64,000 bases of DNA, from NCBI RefSeq assembly GCF_032062135.1, contig NC_092869.1:45335187-45399186 (forward strand). The letters run 5' to 3'. Below, piece after piece: positions 12,216 through 23,640 of the stretch. This DNA is from Pyxicephalus adspersus. Lineage: Eukaryota; Chordata; Amphibia; Anura; Pyxicephalidae. Made by a program: the position numbers and the translations under genes. Below the pieces are notes generated by a model. The model had not been told where the DNA came from, ran no database searches, and saw only the letters and a list, made by a program, of their open reading frames with translations. Within the stretch, counting starts at the first letter, position 1. Each line of letters starts with the position of its first letter.

Positions 12216-13702
12216 TGCATGTGATGGCTCGCTCTCCAGACGTGTCACTTCCAATGCCGTCAATGTGATACAATATGTTAATTTAAACTGTTCCTGCCAC
12301 ATTGCGCTCAACAGGTGATGGAGTGAGAACATGGAGGATGGTGAATGCTCAGGAAAGGTCCCAATAACGGAAGCGGACGATTTCCATTTTTATTATATTT
12401 AGCTAACTCGCTGTGAGAGATGGACCATCCACCTATCAGCAGTGGCTATCGTTACCGGCACCAATTTAGGGAGGTAAAGAATCCTCATCGGACCTGCAAA
12501 TGTTAAAGCAGCAAAAACTTGATGAGGAATTATGCTTAAAGAAGTGACAGGCGACTTAATGAAACCTAACGTGCGTTTAAATCCAAACACTACAATCTCA
12601 TATAAGACGTCTATAAAAGTATCCTCGGTGCTGATACAGCTACCGACATTGCCAACACCTAAATGTAATGACTGCCTGGTATTTTGGGCATTAGGGATGA
12701 GCTAATTTGGGAATTTTAATTCCAAAAATTGTATAAAAAATTGGGGCGTTTAAGATAAAATTTTGGAAAATGAATTCGAGTTGATAGGGAAGCAGAAGTT
12801 TAAATACATTTTGGCCCTTTTGATTCTCTTTTGGATCCTGAGAGGATCCCCCTGCTGAACAGCCAATAGGAACACAGGATGTGATGTGGACACCTAAAGA
12901 AAGACCCCACCTCTTGGAAATGAAGACTGGAATATCACATGACCGGGGATATAAGTGAGTAAAAAGGGCCATTTTTGTCTTTAGTACCACTGTTCAGTCT
13001 TTAGAAGGGGGTGGTAGTATTTTACAGGAGAAGAGCAAGTTTATGTTCACTTTTTTTGTTTTTTTATTCTTAAACCCTCGTCCCCTCCTGTAATTAAAAA
13101 AATAAAAAACAATAACTTACCCTCTTTACAGTCCAGTGCTGTCCCTGCATCTTCATCACTCCAGGGCCACCGGTCCTCATTGGGAAAAATGACACTTACA
13201 TGATTCTGCTTAAAATTCTACTATTGTGGTCCAAAAAAAAATAGGATAAAGGGACAGTACACTCATAACAACCAAATACGTATGTTAGGGTCTTTTGGTG
13301 CAATTTATTTGGTTGTCATCACAACCCACAAGAGAACTCTGACGCACTGCACTATATCACAATACTCCATAAAGCACTGACAATGGGGTACGTGGTGTCA
13401 GAATAATACTGCAGGTGTGTTTTCTGGTCCTGATTTTCTGTCATTGTTCAAATGAATGGGCAACCTTAACACAATGTGTGCTACTGCACAAGATAACAAC
13501 ACACAAATTGCAATGGGGTCCTAGAAAAATATACCATGCATGAAATTTGAGAGAATTTGATTTAAAAATGTCCAATAGAATGAAACAATGTCACATATCC
13601 CTATATACGATGTAATCAGACAACATCAAATATTACAAACTATTATATACAATTTCAAGGCCATCCCCCTATATACAATGTAATTACTTACCCCCTATAT
13701 GA
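12216..13702. other. No gene; possible diverged repeat at 12691-13020
   Basis: The part from TTAGGGATGAGC to about 13020 has a TATA-like GATATAAGTG and a start similar to TAGGGATGAGCG near 42698, so it may be a dispersed element, class unknown. A hairpin of AACCAAATA with TATTTGGTT lies at about 13269-13313. The rest was not recognised. Confidence 0.35.
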
Positions 13703-13810
13703 GTATTTCTCAACCTTTTTACCATAGGGGGACCCTTGAAATAACTTTCAGATCTTCAGGGAACCCCTCCTATAATTACTATATCCACAGATCACAGTAT
13801 ATTAGTTAGA
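13703..13810 (+). mobile_element. hAT-type element end
   Basis: TATTTCTCAACCTTTTTACC resembles the CAGNGGTTCTCAACC terminal inverted repeat of vertebrate hAT elements. It is followed by GGGGGACCCTTGAAATAAC and AGGGAACCCCTCC. A related piece lies at 55398-55590. No transposase is seen, so it is a non-autonomous or truncated copy. Confidence 0.6.
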
Positions 13811-15124
13811 TAAATGCTAACGTTTCAATAAAAAAGGACAAACAATGTGTATTACATTGAGCTGCAGTGTGGACTGAACGCTCTTTGAATCCTCCTTACA
13901 AAGTCCCTGACATTTGCTCGGTTTCCCCGTCACAGCACTGCGATCTGCACATTTCCGTCAAAACAAGCAAGCTTGATTAGCGTTGTGTTTACACTCCGAT
14001 GTTTGAACAAGATGAGCGGCAATAATAATTCTGTTAATTTAATATACAATATCAATTGACAAACGAGGCGGCGACTGACGATAGCGCCGATGTCTTTAGC
14101 TGCCATTAATAATAGCGGATTTGGGATTCCAGAGAGCTGATCAGTCACAGAAAATGTTTTCTGCCTCATTTGTATATCTTTATTGCTGATAATTGTGAAA
14201 AATGTTTCTATTCTCACTCATAAAATATGGCGACGGGCACATCATGCAATGTGTGTGTGTGAATGTGTGGTGCATTAATAACTGTAAATGCTAAAGCACA
14301 GTTCATTGATTTTTCTAAAATAAAGTATTTTAACTTCTTTATCCTTTTTCGCATCTCAGTGCAGTCACTTCCTGTTTACACCAATAGCAGCGCAGCATTT
14401 CCTAATGGTGACAACAGAGGACCATGTCTACGTAATGTGTGACCACTTGTAGTCTCCATCAGTAGGTCTATGTGTACCTATATCTGGTACATTCACAGAG
14501 ACACAGGGACACACTCCTAGGGTGAGATCTCTGCTTTGTGTTCCCAGTGCCACCCACCTCCCATGTGATTGCAGTAAATTGGTAAGGGAATAGCAAGATT
14601 CTGATGTAGGCTCAACCATGATCCCAACTTCTCCCATTCAGGTGAATAGGAGTGGTTAGAAATCATTTATTGCAGCAAATGTGATTGCTAGTCACACTCA
14701 GCACCCATGTACTCAGGAGCAGCCAATTGTGCAGTTTTCCACCAATTGCAATTTTAAATGGTGAAGGGATATGGGGGGGATGCAGTACAGGATACCCATC
14801 ACTGGAACCTCTAAGATGGGATCTATTTGGATGAAGCTGATCTTTTGCTTTTTGATTCCGATGCTTTCCACCTAACAGATAAAACGTTGTCACACAGCCG
14901 CTGTACTCCCTAATTACGACCCCATCCGGTGCTGACATCTTGCTACAGGCACCAGAGGCAGAGAGAGATCCTGCTGCTTATACATTGCTCTATCCTCCTC
15001 TTCTCTCAGTCCTGTCCATATCCTCCATTCGGGCCTAACATAACCTTGCAGCAGAAGATGTAAACCCAGTCACTAAATCCCATAATAAGCTGTACCTGAA
15101 TACCGTAATTTCCAATTGTGCTTT
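13811..15124. other. No gene; repeat-free block 13930-14220
   Basis: The segment 13930-14220 has homeodomain-type TTAATTTAATA cores and no repeat match. It may be conserved non-coding DNA. The remainder was not recognised. Confidence 0.3.
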
Positions 15125-15250
15125 CAATTATTTGAAACCTGCAGCTTTCATTACCAGAATCCTTAGGGATTCTGCCTGTAAAATATAGGGTGACAACGCT
15201 CTATCCCTTTTTCCCAGCTGGGTTGTCATCCTGTCACATGATGATGGGAA
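15125..15250 (+). repeat. GTGACAAC repeat fragment
   Basis: It shares the AACCTGCAGCTTTCATTA start and the TAGGGTGACAACGCTC and GGTTGTCATCCTGTCACAT blocks with the 5.2 and 22.7 kb copies. Confidence 0.65.
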
Positions 15251-16269
15251 TCAATGCAGCCTGATTTAGTGGAGGAGGTGGGCACAGCGTTTAGGAAGTT
15301 GTCCTGCACTGGACCCACATATTAGCAGCCCGCCCTGTTAATTAGATTTAATTGCTCTTTTCAGCATCTTTTTACAATGCGTTTGGGGATCTGCATGAGC
15401 TCTGCGCACTGATCCAGTTGTGCGTAAAATGTGACGTTGGTACGCCTTGCTGACTTTGCGGCATTGTCATGTGTCCGCGGTGACCTTGTGTCGGACATTC
15501 TGCAGTGCTGTAACGTAATACTTGTGCAGGGACTCTATAATTATACTATACGTATCCATACACAACCATGGAGAATTCCAGCTCCGCAGGGACATGGCGG
15601 CTCAACCTGCAGAAAAAGTCATTTCAAATATGAGCAGCTCCCACCAATATTAACCGGTGACCTCTGACCCCACTGTGACCTCCAGCATGACATGGTGGAT
15701 AGAAGTCAGATTCTTCCTGAGAATTTCTATCACTTGGCTCATCCATCATCCTTGGAATAATGTAACTTGCTTCCTATTGAATGTCTTCTGTGATAAATAG
15801 TGAAGGTCTCCGGTGAATTTGGTGATCTGTATACTATGATATCTCAGGTATATACAGCACAGGGACCTCAGATCATAGCGTGTACCCGGCACAGCCGGCC
15901 AGGTATCTGCAGCCCATCTGGCTGGCTTCAATAATCTCCGGAATAATATGACGCAGATTAAGGTTTTATATAATCACACGGCTACGGCGATCTTTATTAC
16001 AAGTGACTGGATATACTTTGTGACCCCAATTCAGTGTCAGGGCTGCCGGATGTATCTACAACAGATATGTTGGAATTCTGGAGGTCACAAATCAGGAGCA
16101 AACAAAGAAAGAATTTACATTGTGTTATAGTCAAATATTATAGTATGGATATTAGATCTCATAGTCAGATCATAACGTTCCAATCAGATACAGTTACTAT
16201 GTGACATGTAAGACAATCAAACATAAAAGCTTTCCAAATTTCCAGACGGAGCTAAATTCCTCTTTATTT
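15251..16269. other. No gene or repeat recognised
   Basis: Unique-looking sequence; short frames only. Confidence 0.4.
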
Positions 16270-16545
16270 GTATTTCACACATCCCCCCTCCCAGACACTG
16301 CAGATCACAGTGGGAGGAGTTCCAAGCTGTCAATCTAGTGAAAGTGGGTGGGATTGGGTGTGGCCAGGTGCTGATTGATAACCTTCATCCAACATTTTCT
16401 CATCCAACAGTTCCCCTCCCAGACACTGCAGATCACAGTGGGAGGAGTTAAATGCTGTCAATCTAGGTAGAAGTAGAAGAGACTGGGTGTAGCCGGGCGC
16501 TGATTGACAACCTTCAACAACACCTTCTCATCACATGGTAGTGTT
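16270..16545. repeat. Tandem duplication, 128-bp period
   Basis: CCCTCCCAGACACTGCAGAT begins at 16286 and again at 16414, followed in both by CACAGTGGGAGGAGTT, GCTGTCAATCTAG and GCTGATTGA. The two units are similar over their full length, with small indels. Confidence 0.85.
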
Positions 16546-16664
16546 AGAAGCCACAGCCTACATGAAAGTGACCACTCTGCTTTCAATTCAGGAGTAGTGC
16601 AGCATTGTTGTCACACAACAATTAGCAGTGGACAGAAAAAGCTATAATTATTATTGCTGCAAGT

Positions 16665-16765
16665 AGGGTCCACAGTTGTCACCATTAGGAAACCCGCCCA
16701 GAGAAATGCTGCTATCACAGGAGTGCATGCAGACAGGAAGTGGCTGCAAAGTGCAGGAACTCACG
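16665..16765 (+). repeat. GTGACAAC repeat fragment (3' part)
   Basis: CCACAGTTGTCACC, AGGAAACCCGCCCAGAGAA and GACAGGAAGTGGCTGCA match the 5.4 and 55.1 kb copies. Confidence 0.6.
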
Positions 16766-17174
16766 GTACTAAAAAAAGGTTAAAACCATTAAATATATTA
16801 AATATTTTCATAAAAGAGAAACAATCATTGTGTATTACACTGTGTGCATTATTATGTGTGCATTTATGGGCACCTCTCTGCATCCTGTTGCAGCAGCTCT
16901 GAAAACGCTGTGAAAGATTAAGAGGCGTTGATTTAGCCTTCGCTTGGCACACAACGAAATAATGAGTTTAACAGAGAATGATAAAGGATGCGGGACGAGA
17001 AAACAGCTTCCAGTCACTCTATAAGAGGCCTGGAGATGAATGGTGGCCGGGGAGATCACAAGGAATTGCTGCCTATAACTCCATCACACTGACAATTATC
17101 AGCACTTCTATTACATTACTCTGCTTGGTATTAGTGCGTCCGCCGCCAACGCCACACCGAGCCACTGCCTGCAC
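16766..17174. other. No gene or repeat recognised
   Basis: Unique-looking sequence. Confidence 0.4.
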
Positions 17175-17700
17175 TCATGATGGTGAGGAACCACCAGTCC
17201 CAGCATGTTCTTGGGAACACCACCTGCTTTAATGCTGCTGAGTAACCAAAAGTCCCATCTGGTCCTGGTGAACATTGCCTAGCCTCCTTCTGCAGAGGAA
17301 CCACCAGTCCCAGCACCTGAAGGAGAATTCCACCTACCTTAATACTGTAAAGAACCCAACAGTTGCAGCTGATCCTGGGAAGTACCATCTTCCCTCTGCT
17401 GCTGAGGAACTAAAAGTCCCAGCATGTCATGGGAAATGCCCCTTACCCTCCTTTACCTGAGGAATAACAAGTCCCAGTATTTCCTAGGGAATTTTGCCCA
17501 AAAAGTTCCAGCATGTCCTGGAAAACCCCATCTGCCCAAAAACTCCCAGCCTGACCTGGGAACCACCACTCACCCTCCTGCTGCCAAGGAACCACAACTC
17601 CCAGCCTGACCCACCTTCTGCCAAGGAACCACAACTCCCAGTCTGACCAGGGGAGCTCCGCCTGCCCTCCTGCTGCCATGAACCCACAACTAACAGCATG
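17175..17700. repeat. Minisatellite of ZNF143/STAF-like units, about 55 bp
   Basis: Units contain GAGGAACCACCAGTCCCAGC followed by ATGT and GGGAA. Core starts fall at about 17196, 17251, 17306, 17361, 17415 and 17470, a regular 54-55 bp period. The right third has shorter units. The core resembles the ACTACAACTCCCAGCATGC motif bound by ZNF143/STAF (family knowledge); the match is partial in most units. Confidence 0.8.
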
Positions 17701-19029
17701 TCTTGCAGAACAAGAAGTTTTGGAGCGTGTTGAACACCATTACCAGAACACGCCGATCCAGTGCCAGCCCAGCCAGCCAATCTGCGGGCGGGGGAATTAA
17801 TATTCATTTTTAGTAATTAGAAGAAAACCTCACATTAAAAATTGATACAAGTGTGATTGCTGCACAAGCGTTTTGTGATTTAGAGGATCAACCCTCCCTT
17901 AAAATGAGTTACAGTGTATGTGAATCCCAACAATCAGTCGATTGATTTTGTTCCGGTAAATATTTACTGGTAAAGGTCTTTGGTTACATTTGTCTGACAC
18001 ATACAAAAAAATACCAGTTGATCCTGCCAGTAAGCTGACTACAGGCAGAGAGTGCAGGAAGTTATCAGTCACATTGATACTATAGTACCGCAAATCACAT
18101 ATTTCAGGACACCATTCAATCCCATTGTCAGAGGTTCGGCCTGCGAAAATGTGTAACTGGTAGCGGTACAGCACGGGGCTATAAACCGCCCATATAACTT
18201 TATCTATATTAGCTGAAATTATATGAATGCTTTATGTTAGATGAGAGCCGGGATAAGATATAGATATATCACACTTACAACACTTCCAGGTATATATTAC
18301 CCCCCACATAGATTACAATACTCCCCCTGACACTGCTTTTGTCTCCAGAAGGATGGAGCCATGTTTGTTCAGGTATCACCCAGGGTCATCATCTACTTCC
18401 AGGATAGAGATGCCGGCTAAGAGGTGACACCGTCATGCAAATCTGGGTGTCTGTGGCCACAGGTGTGCATTTTACTATGTGCTGCCATGTATCTCGCTGT
18501 CAGGCTCCAGGGATCGGAGGGGTTTTTCCAGCATTCAGAGGGTTAATGATCACAATAGCGGCCTGAGCCATGCTGCTCGCTTCTTTGTCACACAACTGGC
18601 AATGAACTCGCTTAATCAGCTTCTCTATTAATTCAGGAGTGCAAGCCATGCAGAACTTTGATGGGGAAAAAAAATGTAATGTGCAGTTTTTCCCTGGCCC
18701 CCGGGGGCCCTCTACCCCTACAGCCACCGCTTCATGCCGGGCCAGCACCATAGAGAGGTGTGCGCCAACTGCACTGCTGCCAACCACCCGCCACTTCCAA
18801 AGAAAAAAATCTGAACATTTACTTCACAATAAAATCAAAGCTGAATTTACAGATTATATATTTATGTGATTGAGTCTTATGACCCGGGCAGTCCAGTCAG
18901 GGTAATCAGGTCAGTGACCTCACTTTTCACCAAGGCAATAAAAGCGTTACTACTTGGTCATGCCCCGCCCACAACATTGGATGAGGTCATCACTCTCCTC
19001 CAGTCAGCTGGCTGCTTATGTCACCACAA
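17701..19029. other. No gene or repeat recognised
   Basis: An AT-rich stretch with AATTAATATTCATTTTTAG near 17790 may be conserved non-coding sequence. A short match to the 18S rRNA start lies near 18015-18036 and is rejected as rDNA. Confidence 0.35.
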
Positions 19030-19249
19030 TAGACTTGTGGGAGTTTATTATTATTATCAGTATTAGATCAAGTAAAATAATAAAAGGGGCAGGGCTGGGA
19101 TGGGAGGGGCCATATGATTATGAACATTCCCGAGCCAGGAAAAGAGGTGGGCTCTAACTCGCTGCAGCTTCTAATGAACATTGTAAGAGGCTCACAGTGT
19201 GCTGTAAAATCAGAAGAAGCAATTTTAGCCCAGAAGAGGGGTCGATACA
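19030..19249 (+). repeat. Flank of minisatellite element, left arm
   Basis: GAGCCAGGAAAAGAGGTGGG, CGCTGCAGCTTCTAA and GCTCACAGTGTGCTGTAAAA recur in inverted orientation at about 21648-21750. The first part also recurs near 23575-23600. This marks a dispersed element that carries the minisatellite inside it. Confidence 0.7.
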
Positions 19250-20215
19250 CTGAAAGGCAGATTTAATAAAGAGAAGGCTGGAAGTCAGATTTAAAAAAGG
19301 GAACACTGGAAGGCAGATTTAATAAAGGGAAGGCTGTAGGGCAGATTTAATAAAGGGGAGGCTGGAAGGCAGATTTAATAAAGGGAAGGCTGGAAGTCAG
19401 ATTTAATAAAGGGAAGGTTGAAAGGCAGACTTAAGAAAGGAAGGCTGAAAGGCAGATTTATTCAAGGGAACGCTGGAAGGCAGATTTAATAAAGGGAGGG
19501 CTGGAGGGCAGATTTAACAAAGGGAAGGCTGGAAGGCAAATTTATTAAATGGAAGCCTGGAAGGCAGATTTAAATAGGGGAAAACTGGAAGACAGATTTA
19601 ATAAGGGGAAGGCGGATTTAAGAAAGAGAAAGCTGGAAGTCAGATTTAACAAAGGGAAGGCTGGAGGGCAGATTTAATAAAGGGAAGGCTGAAATGCAGA
19701 ATTAATAAAGGGAAGGTTGAAAGGCAGATTTAGTAAAGGGAAGGCTGGAAGGCAGATTTATTAAATGGAAGCCTGGAAGGCAGATTTAATTAGGGGAAGA
19801 CTGGAAGATAGATTTTATAAAGGGGAGGCGGAAAGGCAGATTTAATAAAGGGAAAGCTGGAAGGCAGATTTAATAAAGGGAAGGCTGGAGGGCAGATTTA
19901 ATAAAGGGAAGGCTGGAGGGCAGACTTAAGAAAGGAAGGCTGGAAGGCAGATTTATTAAAGGGAAGGCTGGAGGGCAGATTTAACAAAGGGAAGACTGGA
20001 AGGCAGATTTAACAAGGGGAAGGATGGAAGGCAGATTTATGAAATGGAAGCCTGGAAGGCAGATTTAATTAGGGGAAACTGGAAGATAGATTTAATAAAG
20101 GGAAGGCTGGAAGGCAGATTTAATAAAGGGGAGTCTGGAAGGCTAATTTTAACAAAGGGAGGGCTGGGGGGCAGATTTAATGGAGGGAAGCCTGGAAGGC
20201 AGATATCAATGTAAA
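19250..20215 (+). repeat. Minisatellite, about 28-bp unit (left array)
   Basis: About 33 units of AGGCAGATTTAATAAAGGGA followed by AGGCTGGA. Variants include AGGGCAG, TTAACAAAG and TTATTAAATGG. The same unit appears in reverse complement at 21233-21630. Confidence 0.95.
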
Positions 20216-21232
20216 GGCATAGGAATAAAGCAGCTTTTACACATGGCCTCATTCCATCATCCCTGGCATAATACACCCACGATAAATGCCTAACATGACC
20301 CCGGGCACAAGTGGCAGCCTAAGAGATTCTGGAGTATCTAGTAAACACTCGCTGCTCTCGGGTCAGCCTCTGTACATTTCTATAACGGAAAAGACGTTCA
20401 GTGGAAAGTCGCAGTCATGTGACCGCTCTTCTGTTGTATGGAAGGTGACCGGTGCTCGGAGGACTCTCAGCGTCTATAAATAATCTTCTATATTATTCTA
20501 AGGATGGAAAGATTTATAAAGGAAATCACACAGCACAACAACAAGTTATTTATAGCATACTCACATTATGTATCATTATTACTTCTGACAAAGTTACAAA
20601 GTGCTTATTTATGGAGCCAATGGGCCAACTATCATCCGCTGCTCCCCTTATTAACCCGGATCGACATTTACATAAAATTGGAGTCTGTAGGACTCTGGAA
20701 CTTTGTAGAAATAATACCAAGTAAAGGAGGAAGTTCTGTTTATATGAAGTGCCGATTAAAGTAGATCTGTCAGAAACTTTCCCTAGAAGAAGATCAACTT
20801 AGAGTTTACATTGAGAGGTCGGCCCTGCCATTCCCTTGGACCAATGTCCCCGGTTCCTGCAATCCTACAGAATCTCTGGGTGGTGGTCACATCCACACCT
20901 TGAACGCAGAAGAGCCCGGATGACCACACATTTCTCAGGAATAGAAGCGCTGGTCATCCGGAGTTCACTCAAGGTTAGGCTGCAGTAAGACAAAGCACAA
21001 TAAAATATTTCCCACGTAACTGAAGACTCCAGAATTCTGTTTATATCTCATTGTTGTGCCTATGAATCTCTGGAGGGGACACAGCGCGTTCCCTTCCTGC
21101 ATGAACATTACATTTATCGCTCCAAACCAGGAAAGCAAAGACTCCAAACTTCACATTATGTGTTTTATATATTCTTATAGCTAGATGTATCTATAATATT
21201 TTTTCAATGTTTGGTACATCTGTCCTTCAGCT
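20216..21232. other. Unique spacer between inverted arrays
   Basis: About 1 kb without recognised genes or repeats, lying between two inverted arrays of one minisatellite. Confidence 0.6.
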
Positions 21233-21800
21233 TTTCTGTTCAATCTGCCCTCCAGCCTCAACTTCAATCAATCTGCCCTCCAGCCTTCCCTTCAATCCAT
21301 CTACCTTCCAGCCTTCCCTTCATTTATTTCTGCCCTCTAGCCTTCCCTTCATTCAATCTGCCCTTCAGCCTTCCCTTCGTTCAATCTGCCCTCCAGCCTT
21401 CCCTTCAATCAATCTGCCCCTCAGCCTTCCCTTCATTTATTCTGCCCTCTAGCCTTCTCCTTAATCAATTTGCTCTCCAGCATTCCCGTCCTTCAATCTG
21501 CCCTCCAGCCTTCCCTTCAATCTGCCCTCCAGCCTTCCCTTCAATCAATCTTCCCTACAGTTTTCCCTTCAATCAATCTGCCCTCCAGCCTTCCCTTCAT
21601 TCAATCTGCCCTCCAGTCTCCCTTGCACAGTTGTACCGGCTCTTATCCTGAAATTGCATACTTTGATTTCACTGCACACTGTGAGCTCTTTAGAAGCTGC
21701 AGCAAATCAGATAGAGCCCGCCTCCTTTCCTCACTGAAGGGTAGGCAACATCTTCTAGTCCCTCCCTTCCTAGGTCTGATCCCGCCTTTTTCATTTATTA
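21233..21800 (-). repeat. Minisatellite (right array) and its flank, inverted
   Basis: Units CTTCAATCTGCCCTCCAGCC plus TTCC run to about 21630; reversed, these are the 28-bp unit of the left array. The segment from 21640 holds the inverted copy of the left flank (TTAGAAGCTGCAGCAAATCA and GCCCGCCTCCTTTCCT). Confidence 0.9.
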
Positions 21801-21839
21801 GATTTTAGTATTTTCAATCATGGAGACCTAGGGTGGTCT

Positions 21840-22290
21840 GCAAGCATAAAGCCAGTGGCAGAAGTAGCGGCACACTTTGCACCTCCCTATGTCCACCCCT
21901 GGACCCATGGTAGGCCCCTGTGCAGAATTGACTTGGGGCCCCCCGCTGAACTGACATGGGGCCCCTGATGGCTGTCCAGTGCCCGTTGTGCAGCGGCACA
22001 CTTTGCCCCTCCTTATGTCCACCCTTGGAGCCAGTGGTGGACATAGCCCATGGTAGGCCCCTGTGCAGAATTGACTTGGGGCCCTTGTTGGCTCTCTAGT
22101 GCCCTTGTGCAGCCGCACACTTTGCACCTCCCTATGTCCACCCCTCGAGTCAGTGGCGGACATAACTCATGGTAGACCCCTGTGCAGAACAGACTTAAGG
22201 GCCATTTGGGGGTCCCTGTTTGCTAAGAAAGGTGTTGGGCCCTTTTGCAGCAGCACACTTTGCACCTCCCTTTGTTTGCTCCTGTAAGGA
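21840..22290. repeat. Tandem repeat, about 122-bp unit
   Basis: Three to four units with GGCACACTTTGCACCTCC, TATGTCCACCCCT, CATGGTAGGCCCCTGTGCAG and TTGACTTGGGGCCC. Core starts fall near 21870, 21993, 22115 and 22254. The last unit is diverged. Confidence 0.85.
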
Positions 22291-22659
22291 AAGAGTTTTG
22301 ATGCAGTTTGGAGTAATACTCATGCGCCTTTTGGAGGTGCGCCCATTCATTTCTAACAGACCCCTAATGTGCCATGCAAGGCGCATGACCTTTAACGCAC
22401 CACTGCACAATGGGTGGCAAAAAATTAGGTTTGTGGGGGTTTTCTTGTGCATGAACGCAGGAGTAACGGACATGCACAGGTGTGAATGGTTCATGAGCAT
22501 ATCATTCATTGCAGTCTGGTGACCAATGGATGGTGAATATACGTAAAGCAGCAAAAGCTGGCAATGGAGTCTGATGCTGCATCATTTTTATCATTTATAG
22601 GATAACCGCGCTCGCCGAGATACCACCCAGCCACCAAATTCTCATTACATTTCTGTATT
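22291..22659. other. No gene recognised
   Basis: The first part may be a decayed extension of the tandem repeat; the rest is unique-looking. Confidence 0.4.
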
Positions 22660-22760
22660 TAAAATATTTCTAAATCTGCAGCTTTATATAAAAATGATCC
22701 CTGCTTCCTGTTATAAGGTGACAACGGTCCTGGTCTTCCCATTTTTATCCTGTCACATGG
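22660..22760 (+). repeat. GTGACAAC repeat fragment (5' part)
   Basis: CTGCAGCTTTATATAAAAAT and CTTCCTGTTATAAGGTGACA followed by ACGGTCCTGGTCTTCC match the 5.2 kb copy. Confidence 0.65.
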
Positions 22761-23139
22761 AGACTACAAGACAACACCCCGGTCATATCAAAGTGATATA
22801 AGGGGGTCACCGTATTACATCGCACACAGCCCAGGCCTAAGCGGTTAAATCCTTGTGGGGAGATGATGGTTTTGCGACCTTGGCTTGTCACATTCTCAGG
22901 TTCCGGCAGATGCTGCTCTATGCCAGGAACGCTGCCAACATGCCCCTTGCAGCACAGTGGGGTCGGCTGGAGTGTTAACCCTACAGCGTGAAACGTCACA
23001 GGCGACCGCTACAGCCTCGTATTCAAATATATGCAAATGTAAAATGTAATTCCTGGAGGTGTCTGCAGAATACACGCTGCAAGAATGTAACCCAATCACT
23101 GAAACATCATCCAAACTGCTACATGTTCAGTTCATTTCA
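22761..23139. other. No gene or repeat recognised
   Basis: Unique-looking sequence. Confidence 0.4.
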
Positions 23140-23640
23140 AAAGATGATTTCATTTTTATAATATACTTCCAGGTATAGGGTGACAACTCGCTCCCAATTG
23201 TGTTGTGCTGTTGTCACTGGAATAAGCCTCTGTCAGGGATTACTGGCCCATACCAGGCACAGTCCATTGTTGTCACTATTGGTAAATTGGATTGGAATGA
23301 TGATTTCCAGCTGAAGGTGACTCTAATGCATAGACAGGAAGTGGCTAAAAGAAGGTGCAGGAGATCAGAATCATCATCATCTGAAACTGCAGCCAGCCAA
23401 TTAGAAATAAGTATTTTGGTAGATGTGCAAATGAAGAATTGGAAGTTCCCAGGTGGATTCTATTTGCTTAGGTAACACCCAGAGCCTCTATACCCAATGA
23501 ATGAAAGGGCGGGGACAGACAAGGTAGGAGGAGCTAGATGATGCAGGACCTCCTCCAGCCAGGAAATGAGGCGGGCTATGACTTGCTGCAGCATCTAATG
23601 CACATGAACCACTGAAGATAAAATAGGTGCTGGCGAGGGA
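23140..23640 (+). repeat. GTGACAAC repeat joined to minisatellite-element flank
   Basis: The left half matches the GTGACAAC family (TAGGGTGACAACTCGC, GACAGGAAGTGGC). The right half has CCAGCCAGGAAATGAGGCGG and TTGCTGCAGCATCTAATG, the flank sequence of the 19-21.8 kb inverted element. Either the two are one larger element or they are neighbours by chance. Confidence 0.55.

Noticed and set aside
7000..18036. Short matches to the 18S rRNA 5' end (GTTGATCCTRCCAG near 7003 and 18018)
   Set aside because: Only about 15-20 bases match and no rRNA follows. They look like chance or part of a dispersed repeat.
21207..21808. Proline/serine-rich plus-strand frames
   Set aside because: Translation of the inverted 28-bp minisatellite.
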